Positions 8,942 to 17,457 of a DNA stretch of 64,000 nucleotides are shown in pieces. A program made the translations under genes and the position numbers. The notes under the pieces were generated by a model. It did no database searches. It was not told the DNA's origin and saw only the letters and a list, made by a program, of their open reading frames with translations. The stretch is taken from assembly GCF_021043365.1 (NCBI RefSeq), contig NZ_JAJNDU010000001.1:434001-498000 (forward strand), written 5' to 3'. Source of the stretch: Sphingomonas sp. IC-11 (GTDB lineage: Bacteria > Pseudomonadota > Alphaproteobacteria > Sphingomonadales > Sphingomonadaceae). How positions within the stretch are numbered: the stretch's first letter is position 1; the number at the start of each line of letters is the position of its first letter.

Positions 8942-8984
8942 TTCGGTCGCCTGAACAGAGCTTCGACCGCGAAATGTTCAAATA

Positions 8985-9020
8985 GAAAACCCCCGTCCAG
9001 CATCTGGATCGGGGGTTTTC
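8985..9020 (+). terminator. Intrinsic terminator after ald
   Basis: The arms AAAACCCCCG and CGGGGGTTTT enclose an inner hairpin (TCCAG/CTGGA) and end in a T-run. It lies about 45 bp after the ald stop and is symmetric, so it could also act on the minus strand. Confidence 0.85.
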
Positions 9021-9150
9021 TGTTCTCGGTAGCTGACGAGCAGCGACGTTGAACTTTTCACTGACTTTGTCGGCGAACCCACCCTTGCGACCCTGGAGAA
9101 AGGCTGCCTAGCCGCAGCGTTCTTGGTGCCATTCGGGTGGTTTGAACCCT

Positions 9151-9207
9151 TTACCAGGGCTTAATGTCCGAACCGCCGTAGATCAGGGCGAGAATGAAAG
9201 CGAGCAT
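9151..9207 (-). CDS. Candidate 18-residue hydrophobic peptide
   Basis: In the 420 bp gene-free stretch between ald and the EAL gene, the minus strand holds a tiny open frame: ATG at 9207, stop TAA at 9151-9153. The peptide reads MLAFILALIYGGSDIKPW: a hydrophobic half able to enter a membrane, then a short polar tail. A good ribosome-binding site (AGGGAG) lies about 7 bp upstream of the ATG, after an AT-rich segment that could hold a promoter. No function is known to me; expression is unproven. Confidence 0.35.
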   Translation of the reverse strand: MLAFILALIYGGSDIKPW

Positions 9208-9291
9208 CTTGAACTCCCTAGTTATTAACGTCCACAGGACGCGCTTTATAGTTAACAAGCCGTTTACCAATATTCAAGAGAGTTTATAAAA

Positions 9292-9328
9292 GACAGCATT
9301 GCTGTCCTAACTTCCGCTCGCAAGTTAA
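9292..9328. promoter_or_regulatory. Two small palindromes upstream of the EAL gene
   Basis: GACAGCA-T-TGCTGTC at 9292-9306 and TAACTT...AAGTTA at 9308-9328 lie in an AT-rich patch (about 9210-9345) that contrasts with the GC-rich surroundings. They lie 37-73 bp before the EAL gene start, where an operator or promoter would be expected. The rest of 8942-9364 holds only the ald terminator and the 18-residue frame. Confidence 0.3.
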
Positions 9329-9364
9329 GGGTATTTTCAAATCTGCTGAGTAATCCGGACCGGT

Positions 9365-10687
9365 ATGGTCGGTTCAGGCATCAAACCTGCGCAGGTGCCC
9401 GTCGTGCGAGGCGGCTCGCTGACGTGTTTGCCATCCATGTTGGCGCAACGGCCGGCGTGGCGGTTCCTCGTTCTTGCCGAGATCGCGAATTTTGCCGTGG
9501 TTCGTCGGTATGTCGGTTGCGCGCGCAGCAACATGCTGGTCGCGGACGTGTCTTCCCGACTTTCGCAGACAGCGCCCGAAATGCGGCTCACGGTTGTCGG
9601 GCGCACTACGTTGGAACTGGCGTTCGAGGGCGAGGAGGCGACTGAGCTTGACCGAACGCTGGATCTGCTACGATCGGTGTGTGAAGAGCCATTCGTCCTC
9701 GACGGCGAAGTTTACCGACTGGAAATCTGCTTCGGCGCTGCCGCCGGTCCTTCTGCGAATCTCGACGACGTTCGTCTTGCTGAGGAAGCGGAAGCGGCGC
9801 TGGCGGAGGCTCGTGCGGCCCATGTTCCGGTCCGTCATGACGTTGGAGCGCTGGGCGCTCGTGAGATTCGGTCGCTGATTGATGAGTTGAGAGTGGCAAT
9901 CGCTGAGGAACAACTCTTCCTCGCCTATCAGCCGAAGATCCATGTCCGCCGACAGGAGATTGGCAGCGCCGAAGCGTTGGTGCGCTGGCAGCATCCATCG
10001 CGCGGCCTAGTCCTGCCAGGTGATTTCATCGGTGCCGCGGAAGAGGGCGGGCTGATTGATCAACTTACGATCTGGACGATAGAGCGTGCCATTGCAGATC
10101 AGCGACGCCTGCTGGCCGGTGGACATGACCTGCGCATCTTCATCAACATCTCTGGCCAATTGCTCGGTGATCAGGCGTTCGTTGATGCGGCCTGTCGTTT
10201 GGTAGCGGAAGCGGACGCCAAACTCGGGTTCGAGGTTACAGAAACCTCCGTTATTCGCGATCCCGCGTCGGCCATCGCGAACCTACAGCGTTTCGCAGAC
10301 ATCGGCATTGTCATCGCGATCGACGATTATGGTGCCGGGCTGTCCAGCCTCGCATATTTGAAGCAATTGCCTGCGCGCGAGCTGAAGATCGACAAGCTGT
10401 TTGTGACTCAGCTGACCAGCTCCAACCGCGATCCGCTGATCGTCCGCTCCACCATCGACTTGGCTCACGCCCTTGAGATGGAGGTGGTCGCAGAGGGCGT
10501 CGAAACGCATGCCGCGCTTGCGCTTCTTACTGTCATGGGTTGCGACATGGTCCAAGGCTTCCTGATCAGTCGTCCGATCTCGCTTGAAGCGCTGATGACC
10601 TTCCTGGAGGAGGATCGGCATCATTTCGTGTCGCAGGACACGCGGGCAACGTTCAACGCCTTGGCCACTGCGTGGAAGCGCGGTTGA
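9365..10687 (+). CDS. Degenerate GGDEF + EAL domain cyclic-di-GMP phosphodiesterase
   Basis: 440 residues. The C-terminal EAL domain (about 165-415) keeps the catalytic and metal-binding set: EAL at 203-205, Asn261 in NISGQL, Glu293 in VTETS, Asp320-Asp321 in AIDDYGAG, Lys341 in ELKIDKLF and Glu377 in AEGVE, ending VQGFLISRP. An active c-di-GMP phosphodiesterase is therefore likely. The N-terminal half resembles a GGDEF fold, but the signature is lost (VGRTTLELAF at 78-87), so it is probably regulatory. No membrane segment is evident. The stop overlaps the start of the hybrid kinase gene, linking the two in one transcript. Confidence 0.88.
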   Translation: MVGSGIKPAQVPVVRGGSLTCLPSMLAQRPAWRFLVLAEIANFAVVRRYVGCARSNMLVADVSSRLSQTAPEMRLTVVGRTTLELAFEGEEATELDRTLDLLRSVCEEPFVLDGEVYRLEICFGAAAGPSANLDDVRLAEEAEAALAEARAAHVPVRHDVGALGAREIRSLIDELRVAIAEEQLFLAYQPKIHVRRQEIGSAEALVRWQHPSRGLVLPGDFIGAAEEGGLIDQLTIWTIERAIADQRRLLAGGHDLRIFINISGQLLGDQAFVDAACRLVAEADAKLGFEVTETSVIRDPASAIANLQRFADIGIVIAIDDYGAGLSSLAYLKQLPARELKIDKLFVTQLTSSNRDPLIVRSTIDLAHALEMEVVAEGVETHAALALLTVMGCDMVQGFLISRPISLEALMTFLEEDRHHFVSQDTRATFNALATAWKRG

Positions 10688-13071
10688 TAACGCCGTTTAG
10701 GCGAGGGTGGCTGCTCACCCTCGCATTGCCTTTGATGGTGGCCGCCGCCGCGCCCACTGTGCGGATTAGCGATCCCAAGTTTGAAGCGCTCGCCGCCTCG
10801 GTTAAGGCTGGCATGCTGACCGATCCGGCAGAAGCGGTCGCCGAGTCGCGGTCTGCGCTTGCCTACGCGCGCCGTGCCGGATCTCTCCAGATGGAAGCCA
10901 CGGCGCTGTGGCTGATGGGTGAAGCTTATAGCCGCGTTATGCAGCCTCAGCGTGCTGCTGAGGCACTGGCAGGCGCACGGCGAACGGTCGAAAAGATTGC
11001 TCCCGGCACGCAGCTTCACGCCGACATCCTCCTGTCGGAGGGGGGCGTGCTATATGCGACTGGGCAGATCGGTCGGGCGCTTTCCGACTTGCGGCGCGCT
11101 CACGATTTCTTCCGTAACCTCGGCGACACCCGAAGCCGGGCGAAGACCCTGATCATGATCGCCTTGGTCCACGCCACAGGCAACGATTACGAGGGCGCGC
11201 TTCGCTATTACGACGAAGCGATGGATGCCTATCGCGCCGATCCCGGGTTGTCGGTCGCCATTCACAACGGTCGCGGCATGGCGCTTCGGGAACTGGGTCG
11301 CCTTGGTCGCGCCAGCACTGAACTGACCAAGGCGCTCGCCTTTGCGCGCGACATGAAGAGCCCGGCGCTCCAGGCGCAGGTGATGATCAACATGTCGGAA
11401 GTGCTTCTCGCCAAGGGAGATGTGGCGGCTGCACAACGCACCATCGCCGAGGGTCTCACCCTGGCAAGCAAACCTGGCGCCGCCGCCCACCGCAGCGGCT
11501 TCATCGCGCTTGCGGCGCAGGCGGCGTTTGAACGCGGTGACCTCGCGGCGGCAGAACGCCTTATCACGGAGCGGTTCCAGGGCCAGGATCTCGACAAGAC
11601 ACTGCCGCCCGATCGCTCCGCTCATGACACAGCATACCGCATCTATGCGAAGCTCGGCAGGAGCGACCTCGCGGTCCGGCATCTGGCTGCCCTGAAGCGG
11701 CTCGACGATCAGGCCACCGCGACGGCCCGGTCCAATAGTGCCGCCATTGCCAGTGCGCAGTTCGACTTTGCCAATCAGGAACTGCGAATCGCTCAGCTGA
11801 AGGCGGAGGATCTTCAGAAAACGGTGGCATTCGAGCGTGCCCGCGCCCGAACCCAGCAATGGTTGTTCCTGGGCACGTTGCTCATCATCGCTCTGCTCAT
11901 CTTCGGCATCGTGACCATCCGGCGCAGCCGTAACGCACTGGCGCGGACCAACACGGCGCTGGGCAAAGCTCTGGCTGCGAAGACTGAATTTCTGGCCACT
12001 ACCAGTCACGAGATCCGTACGCCGCTCAACGGCATCCTTGGCATGACTCAGGTGATGCTTGCCGATCCGAAAACCGATCCTCCCACGCGCGATCGGCTGT
12101 CGGTCGTGCATGGTGCCGGCATGACGATGCGCGCGCTGGTGGATGACATCCTCGATGTCGCGAAGATCGAAACCGGTCGCATGACGATCGAGGAAGCACC
12201 GACCGACATCAGGCGCACCATCCAGGAAGCGGCGCGCATCTGGGAGGATCAGGCCCGCGCGAAGGGGCTTGGCTTCTCCCTCGATCTGGAAAACGCGCCG
12301 CATTGTGCCGTCGCCGACGCGACCCGCCTGCGTCAGATCGTGTTCAATCTTTTGTCGAACGCGGTGAAGTTCACCGCCAGCGGTCATGTGAGCGTGACCG
12401 CCAAGATCGTGGATGATCGCTGGCGCCTGGTGGTGACGGATACCGGCATCGGGATCGCACCGGACAAGCACGAGATCATCTTCGAGGCGTTCCGCCAGGC
12501 TGATGCCGGTACGACCCGGCAATTCGGCGGGACCGGGCTGGGATTGTCCATCTGCCGCAATCTGTCACGCGCCATGGGCGGCGACGTGATTGTCACCAGC
12601 ATGGAAGGGGCGGGCGCTACCTTCGTCCTCGACCTGCCGTATGAGCCTGCAGTACTTGACGAAGTGGCGGCGGCGCCCGGCGCAGGCGTGCTGGTCGTTG
12701 ACCGCAATCCAATCACTCGAGCGATGTTGAAGGCGCTGCTCTCCCCGGTCGGCGGCGCCGTGTCCTTCGCGGGTACCGCCGAGGAGGCCCGGGAAGCAGT
12801 CGCGGCGCGGTCGCCCGCAACGCTGTTGCTGGACGACGCAACACTGCGCGCCAGCGAGGATCCCATCGGAGCGGTACGCGCGCTGGCGCAGGCTGCACCT
12901 GCAGCGCGGATCGCCCTGCTGGGCCCGCGGCTTGAGGTGCTGGAGCAAGCGCGGCTGGGTGAGGCCGGCGTTTCGCGCTTCATCATCAAGCCGATTGGCA
13001 AAGAAGCACTCGTTCAGGCCCTGTTTAGCGACGAACCGGACGTCTCCGCTCTTGTTTCCCACGCGGCTTGA
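10672..13071 (+). CDS. TPR-containing hybrid sensor histidine kinase
   Basis: 799 residues from a GTG at 10672, overlapping the EAL gene by 16 bp (a TTG at 10684 is an alternative). In order: a signal-like hydrophobic N-terminus (11-27), tetratricopeptide-type helical repeats (about 70-345) expected to be periplasmic, a coiled coil, one membrane segment (397-416), HisKA with phospho-acceptor His446 in ATTSHEIRTPLNGILGM, HATPase_c with IVFNLLSNAVKFT, VVTDTGIGI and FGGTGLGLSICRNLS, and a C-terminal receiver (about 685-790). The receiver keeps the putative phospho-Asp in TLLLDDATL and Lys in FIIKPIG, but has glycine where the conserved Thr/Ser should be (IALLGP). A free receiver gene follows. 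Confidence 0.9.
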   Translation: MEARLITPFRRGWLLTLALPLMVAAAAPTVRISDPKFEALAASVKAGMLTDPAEAVAESRSALAYARRAGSLQMEATALWLMGEAYSRVMQPQRAAEALAGARRTVEKIAPGTQLHADILLSEGGVLYATGQIGRALSDLRRAHDFFRNLGDTRSRAKTLIMIALVHATGNDYEGALRYYDEAMDAYRADPGLSVAIHNGRGMALRELGRLGRASTELTKALAFARDMKSPALQAQVMINMSEVLLAKGDVAAAQRTIAEGLTLASKPGAAAHRSGFIALAAQAAFERGDLAAAERLITERFQGQDLDKTLPPDRSAHDTAYRIYAKLGRSDLAVRHLAALKRLDDQATATARSNSAAIASAQFDFANQELRIAQLKAEDLQKTVAFERARARTQQWLFLGTLLIIALLIFGIVTIRRSRNALARTNTALGKALAAKTEFLATTSHEIRTPLNGILGMTQVMLADPKTDPPTRDRLSVVHGAGMTMRALVDDILDVAKIETGRMTIEEAPTDIRRTIQEAARIWEDQARAKGLGFSLDLENAPHCAVADATRLRQIVFNLLSNAVKFTASGHVSVTAKIVDDRWRLVVTDTGIGIAPDKHEIIFEAFRQADAGTTRQFGGTGLGLSICRNLSRAMGGDVIVTSMEGAGATFVLDLPYEPAVLDEVAAAPGAGVLVVDRNPITRAMLKALLSPVGGAVSFAGTAEEAREAVAARSPATLLLDDATLRASEDPIGAVRALAQAAPAARIALLGPRLEVLEQARLGEAGVSRFIIKPIGKEALVQALFSDEPDVSALVSHAA

Positions 13072-13125
13072 GACAATAACAGCGCTGGCAATGGAACGAT
13101 TAGCCTGCCTGTTCGGCCTGCGGCC

Positions 13126-13512
13126 ATGAACGTCCTGTTTATCGAGGACGATCGGATGAACCGCCGCGTGGTCCGCGATATGCTTAACGTGGCCGGAGCG
13201 GACATGATCGAGGCAGAGAGCGCCGAGGAAGGGCTGCGCCTGCTCGACGATCAGGAGTTCGATATGCTCCTGGTCGATCTGCGCATGCCCGGCATGGATG
13301 GGATCACCGCCATTCGGCATATTCGTGCGCGGCCGGATCAGAAGGGGCGCGTTCCGATCATTGTCGTTACCGCCGATACTGCGGTCGATCTGCGCGAGCG
13401 CTGCCTTGTCGCGGGCGCAGACGAGGTGATCTTCAAGCCCGTCGCAATGGACAATCTGTTCGACGCGATGGGCCGCGTGCTCGCGGCCCATGACGGCGGC
13501 TTGATCGGCTGA
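13126..13512 (+). CDS. Single-domain response regulator (CheY-like receiver)
   Basis: 128 residues and only a receiver domain. All key residues are present: Asp8-Asp9 in FIEDDRMN, phospho-acceptor Asp51 in LLVDLRMPGMDG, Thr82 in IVVTADT and Lys104 in VIFKPVAMDN. It lies 54 bp after the hybrid kinase and is its probable phosphorylation partner. With no output domain it must act through protein contact or as a phosphate shuttle. Its stop codon directly abuts that of the convergent D-2-hydroxyacid dehydrogenase gene. Confidence 0.92.
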   Translation: MNVLFIEDDRMNRRVVRDMLNVAGADMIEAESAEEGLRLLDDQEFDMLLVDLRMPGMDGITAIRHIRARPDQKGRVPIIVVTADTAVDLRERCLVAGADEVIFKPVAMDNLFDAMGRVLAAHDGGLIG

Positions 13513-14451
13513 TCAATAGCCGCGGTCGAGATCGGCGACATTCTCCATCGGTCGTCCGGTGCGATAAGCCTCCAGGTTGCGCAGGAACATGGCGCCCGCG
13601 CGCTGGAACATCTTGGTCTGGCTGCGTCCCGACAGGTGCATGGAGATCATGCAATTGGGCGCTTTCCACAGTGGGTGATCGGCCGGAAGCGGTTCCGGAT
13701 TGGTGGGGTCGAGAAAGGCGCCGCCCAGCTTCCCGCTGTGAATAGCCGCGAGCAGCGCATCGTCGTCGATCATGTCGCCACGTGCGATGTTGATCAGCCA
13801 GGCCCCCGGCTTCATTGCCGCAATCTCTGCCTCGCCGATCATCGACTTCGTCTCCCCGGTGGAGGGGGCCGCGAGCACCACCCAGTCGAACTCGCCCAAT
13901 CGTGCGCGCCAGGCATCAGGGGTCAGCGTGCCATTGCTGCCCGAGCGGGTCACGCCAGTAACCTCGACGCCAAACGCAGCCAAACGATCACCGATCAGGC
14001 GCCCGATCGCACCATATCCGATCACGATCGCCTTGGTGTCGGCAAGCTCGATCTTGCCGGGCGAATCGCGGAGCCACTCGGCCCGGTCCTGTGCGCGAAT
14101 CACTTCGTCCAGGCGCTTGGCCGCGGCCAGCACGCCTAGCACGGCATATTCGGCCACCGCGATCGCGTTAATACCGACGCCATTGGTGAGTGTGGCTCCG
14201 CGCGCGCGCAGCACATCCAGCGGGAAGGCGTCGAGCCCGGCGTAGATGGTCGAGACCCACTTCAGCCCGTCTCCCGCGGCGCGAAGCGTCTCTTCGGTCA
14301 GCTTGGTCGGCTGCATGTCGACCCAGGCGATCTCTGCATCGGCAATCATCGCCTTTGCGTCATCAGGGCTCGACCACCAGGCAACGTCGAGATCGGGCGG
14401 GAGCTGCGGTTCGAGCAGCGGACGGGCGATTGCGGGGAGAACAGCCTTCAT
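13513..14451 (-). CDS. D-2-hydroxyacid dehydrogenase family protein
   Basis: About 312 residues from the ATG at 14451; the longer open frame upstream is arginine-rich and overlaps the divergent protease gene, so it is rejected. NAD(P)-dependent oxidation or reduction of a 2-hydroxyacid / 2-ketoacid pair. Seen: nucleotide motif VIGYGAIGRLIGDRLAAFG, catalytic Arg region INIARGDMIDDDAL and catalytic His in CMISMHLSGRSQ. The substrate cannot be read; GhrA-like glyoxylate/hydroxypyruvate reductases are the closest type by feel. It is divergent from the M48 protease with only about 10-25 bp between the starts. Confidence 0.85.
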   Translation of the reverse strand: MKAVLPAIARPLLEPQLPPDLDVAWWSSPDDAKAMIADAEIAWVDMQPTKLTEETLRAAGDGLKWVSTIYAGLDAFPLDVLRARGATLTNGVGINAIAVAEYAVLGVLAAAKRLDEVIRAQDRAEWLRDSPGKIELADTKAIVIGYGAIGRLIGDRLAAFGVEVTGVTRSGSNGTLTPDAWRARLGEFDWVVLAAPSTGETKSMIGEAEIAAMKPGAWLINIARGDMIDDDALLAAIHSGKLGGAFLDPTNPEPLPADHPLWKAPNCMISMHLSGRSQTKMFQRAGAMFLRNLEAYRTGRPMENVADLDRGY

Positions 14452-14459
14452 GACCCTAG

Positions 14460-15491
14460 GTGATAGCGCGGCGCATGCGGCTCGCCTATCGGGTTGATGT
14501 GATCGCCATCCTCTCCACCGTTGTCGTCGCCGCAGCCCTAACTGGGCCTCTCGGCTCGACCTCCGCCAGCCCTGCCGTCGCCAACCCTGACGTCGCCAGC
14601 CTCGAGGCGTTGCGTGCAATCGACCTTCGGCTTGCTATCATTGCGCAGCGGTTGGTCACGGCCAACGCAACCCTCTGCCGTGACACCGTGCCGGCCACTG
14701 GCATGATCCTTCACGCCGAAACTCAGTATGACCCTGCGTCACAGCCAGCTGCGCGTCAGGCGTTCCGTTTCGCAACCCCGGTATCGGTGGAAGCGGTGGT
14801 GCCTGGCTCTCCCGCTGCTGTTGCCGGGATCCGCGCAAATGATGGGCTGGCGAAGATCGGATCGGATGCGCTCGGCGCCGCTGCGCAACCGCCTTCCAGC
14901 GCGGATCGCGACGCTGCGCTCGACGTACTGGAGCGCCAGAAATCCCCCTTATTTGTGACCGTTGCTCGCGACGGCGAGCGGCGCGAGGTGAAGATCCCGG
15001 CAAGTCTCGGCTGCCGGGCACGCTTCGAAGTGGTGCTCGGGCCGAAGATGACGGCCCAGTCCGATGGCAAGGTCGTCCAGATCGGCATGCGCTTCTTCGA
15101 GCGCTATCGTGACGAGGAAACGGCGGTCATCGTGGCGCACGAACTCGCGCACGTCATCCTGAAGCATCGCGTCCGGCTCGAGGCTGCCGGGGTGAAGGGA
15201 GGCCTGCTCAAGGAGATCGGACGCAATGCGCAGCTTGGCCAGACGGCTGAGCTGGAAGCCGACACGCTTGGGGTTGCCCTGCTTCACAACGCCGGCTTCG
15301 ATCCTGCGTCCGCCGCGCGCTTCTGGCGGGAGCGGGGCGGTGACATCGACGGCGGCCTGTTCCGCAGCCGCACCCATCCTGCGACAAAGCGTCGGATCGC
15401 GGCGATCGAAGCGGCGGCCGGCGCGATACCGGCCGGCGAACGACCCTACCTTTCGCCCGTCTTGGCCCAGCGCGATTCGCCGCTGCGCTGA
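14460..15491 (+). CDS. PDZ-containing M48-family metalloprotease
   Basis: Up to 343 residues from GTG 14460; ATG 14475 (MRLAYRVDVIAILSTVVVAA) is an equally good start. A signal or anchor segment is followed by a PDZ-like region (about 100-170: VVPGSPAAVAGIRANDGLAK) and a zinc protease domain with HExxH in VAHELAHVILKHR and the third-ligand region TAELEADTLGVALL. It is probably periplasmic and possibly involved in envelope protein quality control, as for other M48 proteins. Substrates are unknown. Confidence 0.85.
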   Translation: MIARRMRLAYRVDVIAILSTVVVAAALTGPLGSTSASPAVANPDVASLEALRAIDLRLAIIAQRLVTANATLCRDTVPATGMILHAETQYDPASQPAARQAFRFATPVSVEAVVPGSPAAVAGIRANDGLAKIGSDALGAAAQPPSSADRDAALDVLERQKSPLFVTVARDGERREVKIPASLGCRARFEVVLGPKMTAQSDGKVVQIGMRFFERYRDEETAVIVAHELAHVILKHRVRLEAAGVKGGLLKEIGRNAQLGQTAELEADTLGVALLHNAGFDPASAARFWRERGGDIDGGLFRSRTHPATKRRIAAIEAAAGAIPAGERPYLSPVLAQRDSPLR

Positions 15492-15536
15492 GCTGGGGCC
15501 GAACCTGCGCGAGCGAAGCCGCGAGTCCTGCGTCCA

Positions 15537-16967
15537 TCAGACGGTGGTAATGCGCCAATCCCAGCCCAGCGGATCGCCATCCATCACCTCCACCCCCACC
15601 CCTGCCAGTTCGTCGCGAATTGCGTCAGACGCAGCGAAATCTTTGGCCGCGCGGGCTTCCTGCCGCTCTGCAAGCCGGGCGGCGATCGCAGCTTCATCAA
15701 TGGTCGCCGAGGCCGGCCGCACGCGCAGGTCTTCGCGCTTGATCGTGTCGAGCGGCAAGCCGAGCACTTCGGTGAAGTCCTGCAGCGCGGCCAGCCGGTC
15801 GCCAGGCGAAACCTTCTTGTCCGCAATCAATGCGTCCAGGATGGGCAACGCCTTGGGTGTGTTGAGATCCTCCGACACTGCGGCTTCCAGCTGCTCGCGA
15901 TAGCCGGCAGCGGAGCCCTTCTGCGGCGCATCCGCTCGCGTCCGCAGGCCCTCGATGGCCTGCACCAGTCGCTTCAGCCGGACCTGAGCGGCGGCCAGAT
16001 TATCCCACGAGAACTCCAGCTCGCTGCGATAATGCGCCTGCAGACACAGCATCCGGTAGGACAGGGGGTGGAAGCCGCGATCTACCAAGGCCTGCAGCGT
16101 CAGGAATTCGCCGGAGGACTTGCTCATCTTTCCTGCGCGCTCGACCAGGAAATTGTTGTGCATCCAGAAAGCAGCGCCGCTGTCGGCGCAACCGCAATGG
16201 GCTTGGTTCTGGGCGATCTCGTTGGGGTGGTGGATCTCGCGATGGTCGATGCCGCCCGTGTGGATATCGAATGATTCGCCAAGGTACTTCTTGCTCATAA
16301 CGGAGCATTCGAGATGCCAGCCCGGTGCCCCCCGGCCCCAGGGCGAATCCCATTCCATCTGGCGGTTCTCGCCCGGCGCTGACGTGCGCCAGATCGCGAA
16401 ATCCTGCGCGTGCCGCTTGCCGGCCACCGGATCGATCCGACCCTCGCCGGCGTCATCCGCCAATCGCGCCAGCCGCCCGTAATCGGGGACCGTCGTCACG
16501 TCGAAGTACAGGCCGCTATCGAGCCGGTAGCAATGCTTCGCCTCGATCTGGACGGCGAAGTCGATCATCTCGGCGATGTGATCGGTTGCCAGCGGCAGAT
16601 GCGTCGGCTTGCGGATGTTGAGGTCCGCAAGGTTCTGCTTGAACGCATCGGTATAATGGCGTGCGATTGCCCAGATGTCCTTGCCGGCCCGCTTGGCTGC
16701 CGCCTCCATCTTGTCGTCGCCGGCGTCCGCGTCGGAGGTCAGGTGGCCCACGTCGGTGATGTTGATGACATGGGTGAGGTCAAAGCCCTTCCACGTCAGC
16801 ACGCGCGACAGCGTGTCCGTAAAGACATAGGCGCGCAGATTGCCGACATGGGCGTAATTGTAGACGGTTGGCCCGCAGGAATAGACGCGCACGCCCTTCG
16901 CCGAATCAAGGGGCTCGAACGCGCGCAGCGAGCGCGACAGGCTGTCGTAGAGCGAAAGCGTCCTCAT
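15537..16967 (-). CDS. cysS: Cysteinyl-tRNA synthetase
   Basis: About 476 residues from ATG 16967 (MRTLSLYDSLSRSLRAF), with upstream in-frame sequence rejected as non-homologous. A class I synthetase charging tRNA-Cys. The HIGH-type motif is in CGPTVYNYAHVGNLRAYVF, zinc ligands are in GWHLECSVMS and GGIDHREIHHPNE, and KMSKS is in AGKMSKSSGEFLTL. The C-terminal helical/DALR-like domain ends DPLGWDWRITTV, which is typical. A monocistronic minus-strand gene convergent with the M48 protease. Confidence 0.97.
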   Translation of the reverse strand: MRTLSLYDSLSRSLRAFEPLDSAKGVRVYSCGPTVYNYAHVGNLRAYVFTDTLSRVLTWKGFDLTHVINITDVGHLTSDADAGDDKMEAAAKRAGKDIWAIARHYTDAFKQNLADLNIRKPTHLPLATDHIAEMIDFAVQIEAKHCYRLDSGLYFDVTTVPDYGRLARLADDAGEGRIDPVAGKRHAQDFAIWRTSAPGENRQMEWDSPWGRGAPGWHLECSVMSKKYLGESFDIHTGGIDHREIHHPNEIAQNQAHCGCADSGAAFWMHNNFLVERAGKMSKSSGEFLTLQALVDRGFHPLSYRMLCLQAHYRSELEFSWDNLAAAQVRLKRLVQAIEGLRTRADAPQKGSAAGYREQLEAAVSEDLNTPKALPILDALIADKKVSPGDRLAALQDFTEVLGLPLDTIKREDLRVRPASATIDEAAIAARLAERQEARAAKDFAASDAIRDELAGVGVEVMDGDPLGWDWRITTV

Positions 16968-17164
16968 GGAACGCGCTCTACCGCCGCCTTGGCCACACGC
17001 AAAGGGAGCCGCATGGTTGTGGCGCAATCGCCACAGCGCGGCGGGTTGCGCCGCCAACAGGGGAGTGGTAGACGCAGCGGGTTCACGGCGCGGGCTATGC
17101 TTGCTGCCGCCGTTTCCGTTTCGCGGAATCGGGCTGTTTCAGATCTCGGAGAAGTGTCGGTTTT

Positions 17165-17371
17165 ATGCAGATCATCGTTCGCGACAACAACGTCGACCAG
17201 GCCCTGCGCGCGCTCAAGAAGAAGCTGCAGCGCGAAGGCGTTTATCGCGAAATGAAGCTGCGTCGGCACTATGAGAAGCCGTCGGAGAAGCGTGCACGTG
17301 AGCGTGCGGCTGCTGTCCGTCGTGCTCGCAAGCTGGAGCGCAAGCGTGCGGAGCGTGACGGCGCCCGGTAA
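17165..17371 (+). CDS. rpsU: 30S ribosomal protein S21
   Basis: 68 residues, the usual alphaproteobacterial length, starting [20 protein letters not shown] and ending in a very basic tail ([16 protein letters not shown]). S21 lies near the anti-Shine-Dalgarno region of 16S rRNA and helps initiation. It is preceded by GGAG about 14 bp before the ATG and followed by an FKBP isomerase gene 86 bp downstream. Confidence 0.97.
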   Translation: MQIIVRDNNVDQALRALKKKLQREGVYREMKLRRHYEKPSEKRARERAAAVRRARKLERKRAERDGAR

Positions 17372-17457
17372 TCACCGCGCGATCGTCTCAACTTTCTCTT
17401 TCATTTGCTGCAATCCGGGCGCGTTGATTCGCGCCTGGTCATGACCGGGGGATCGCC

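Noticed and set aside
14452-14619. N-terminal extension of the D-2-hydroxyacid dehydrogenase
   Set aside because: The extra 56 residues are repetitive Arg/Trp/Gly sequence and overlap the divergent protease gene; the ATG at 14451 starts at the family-like sequence.
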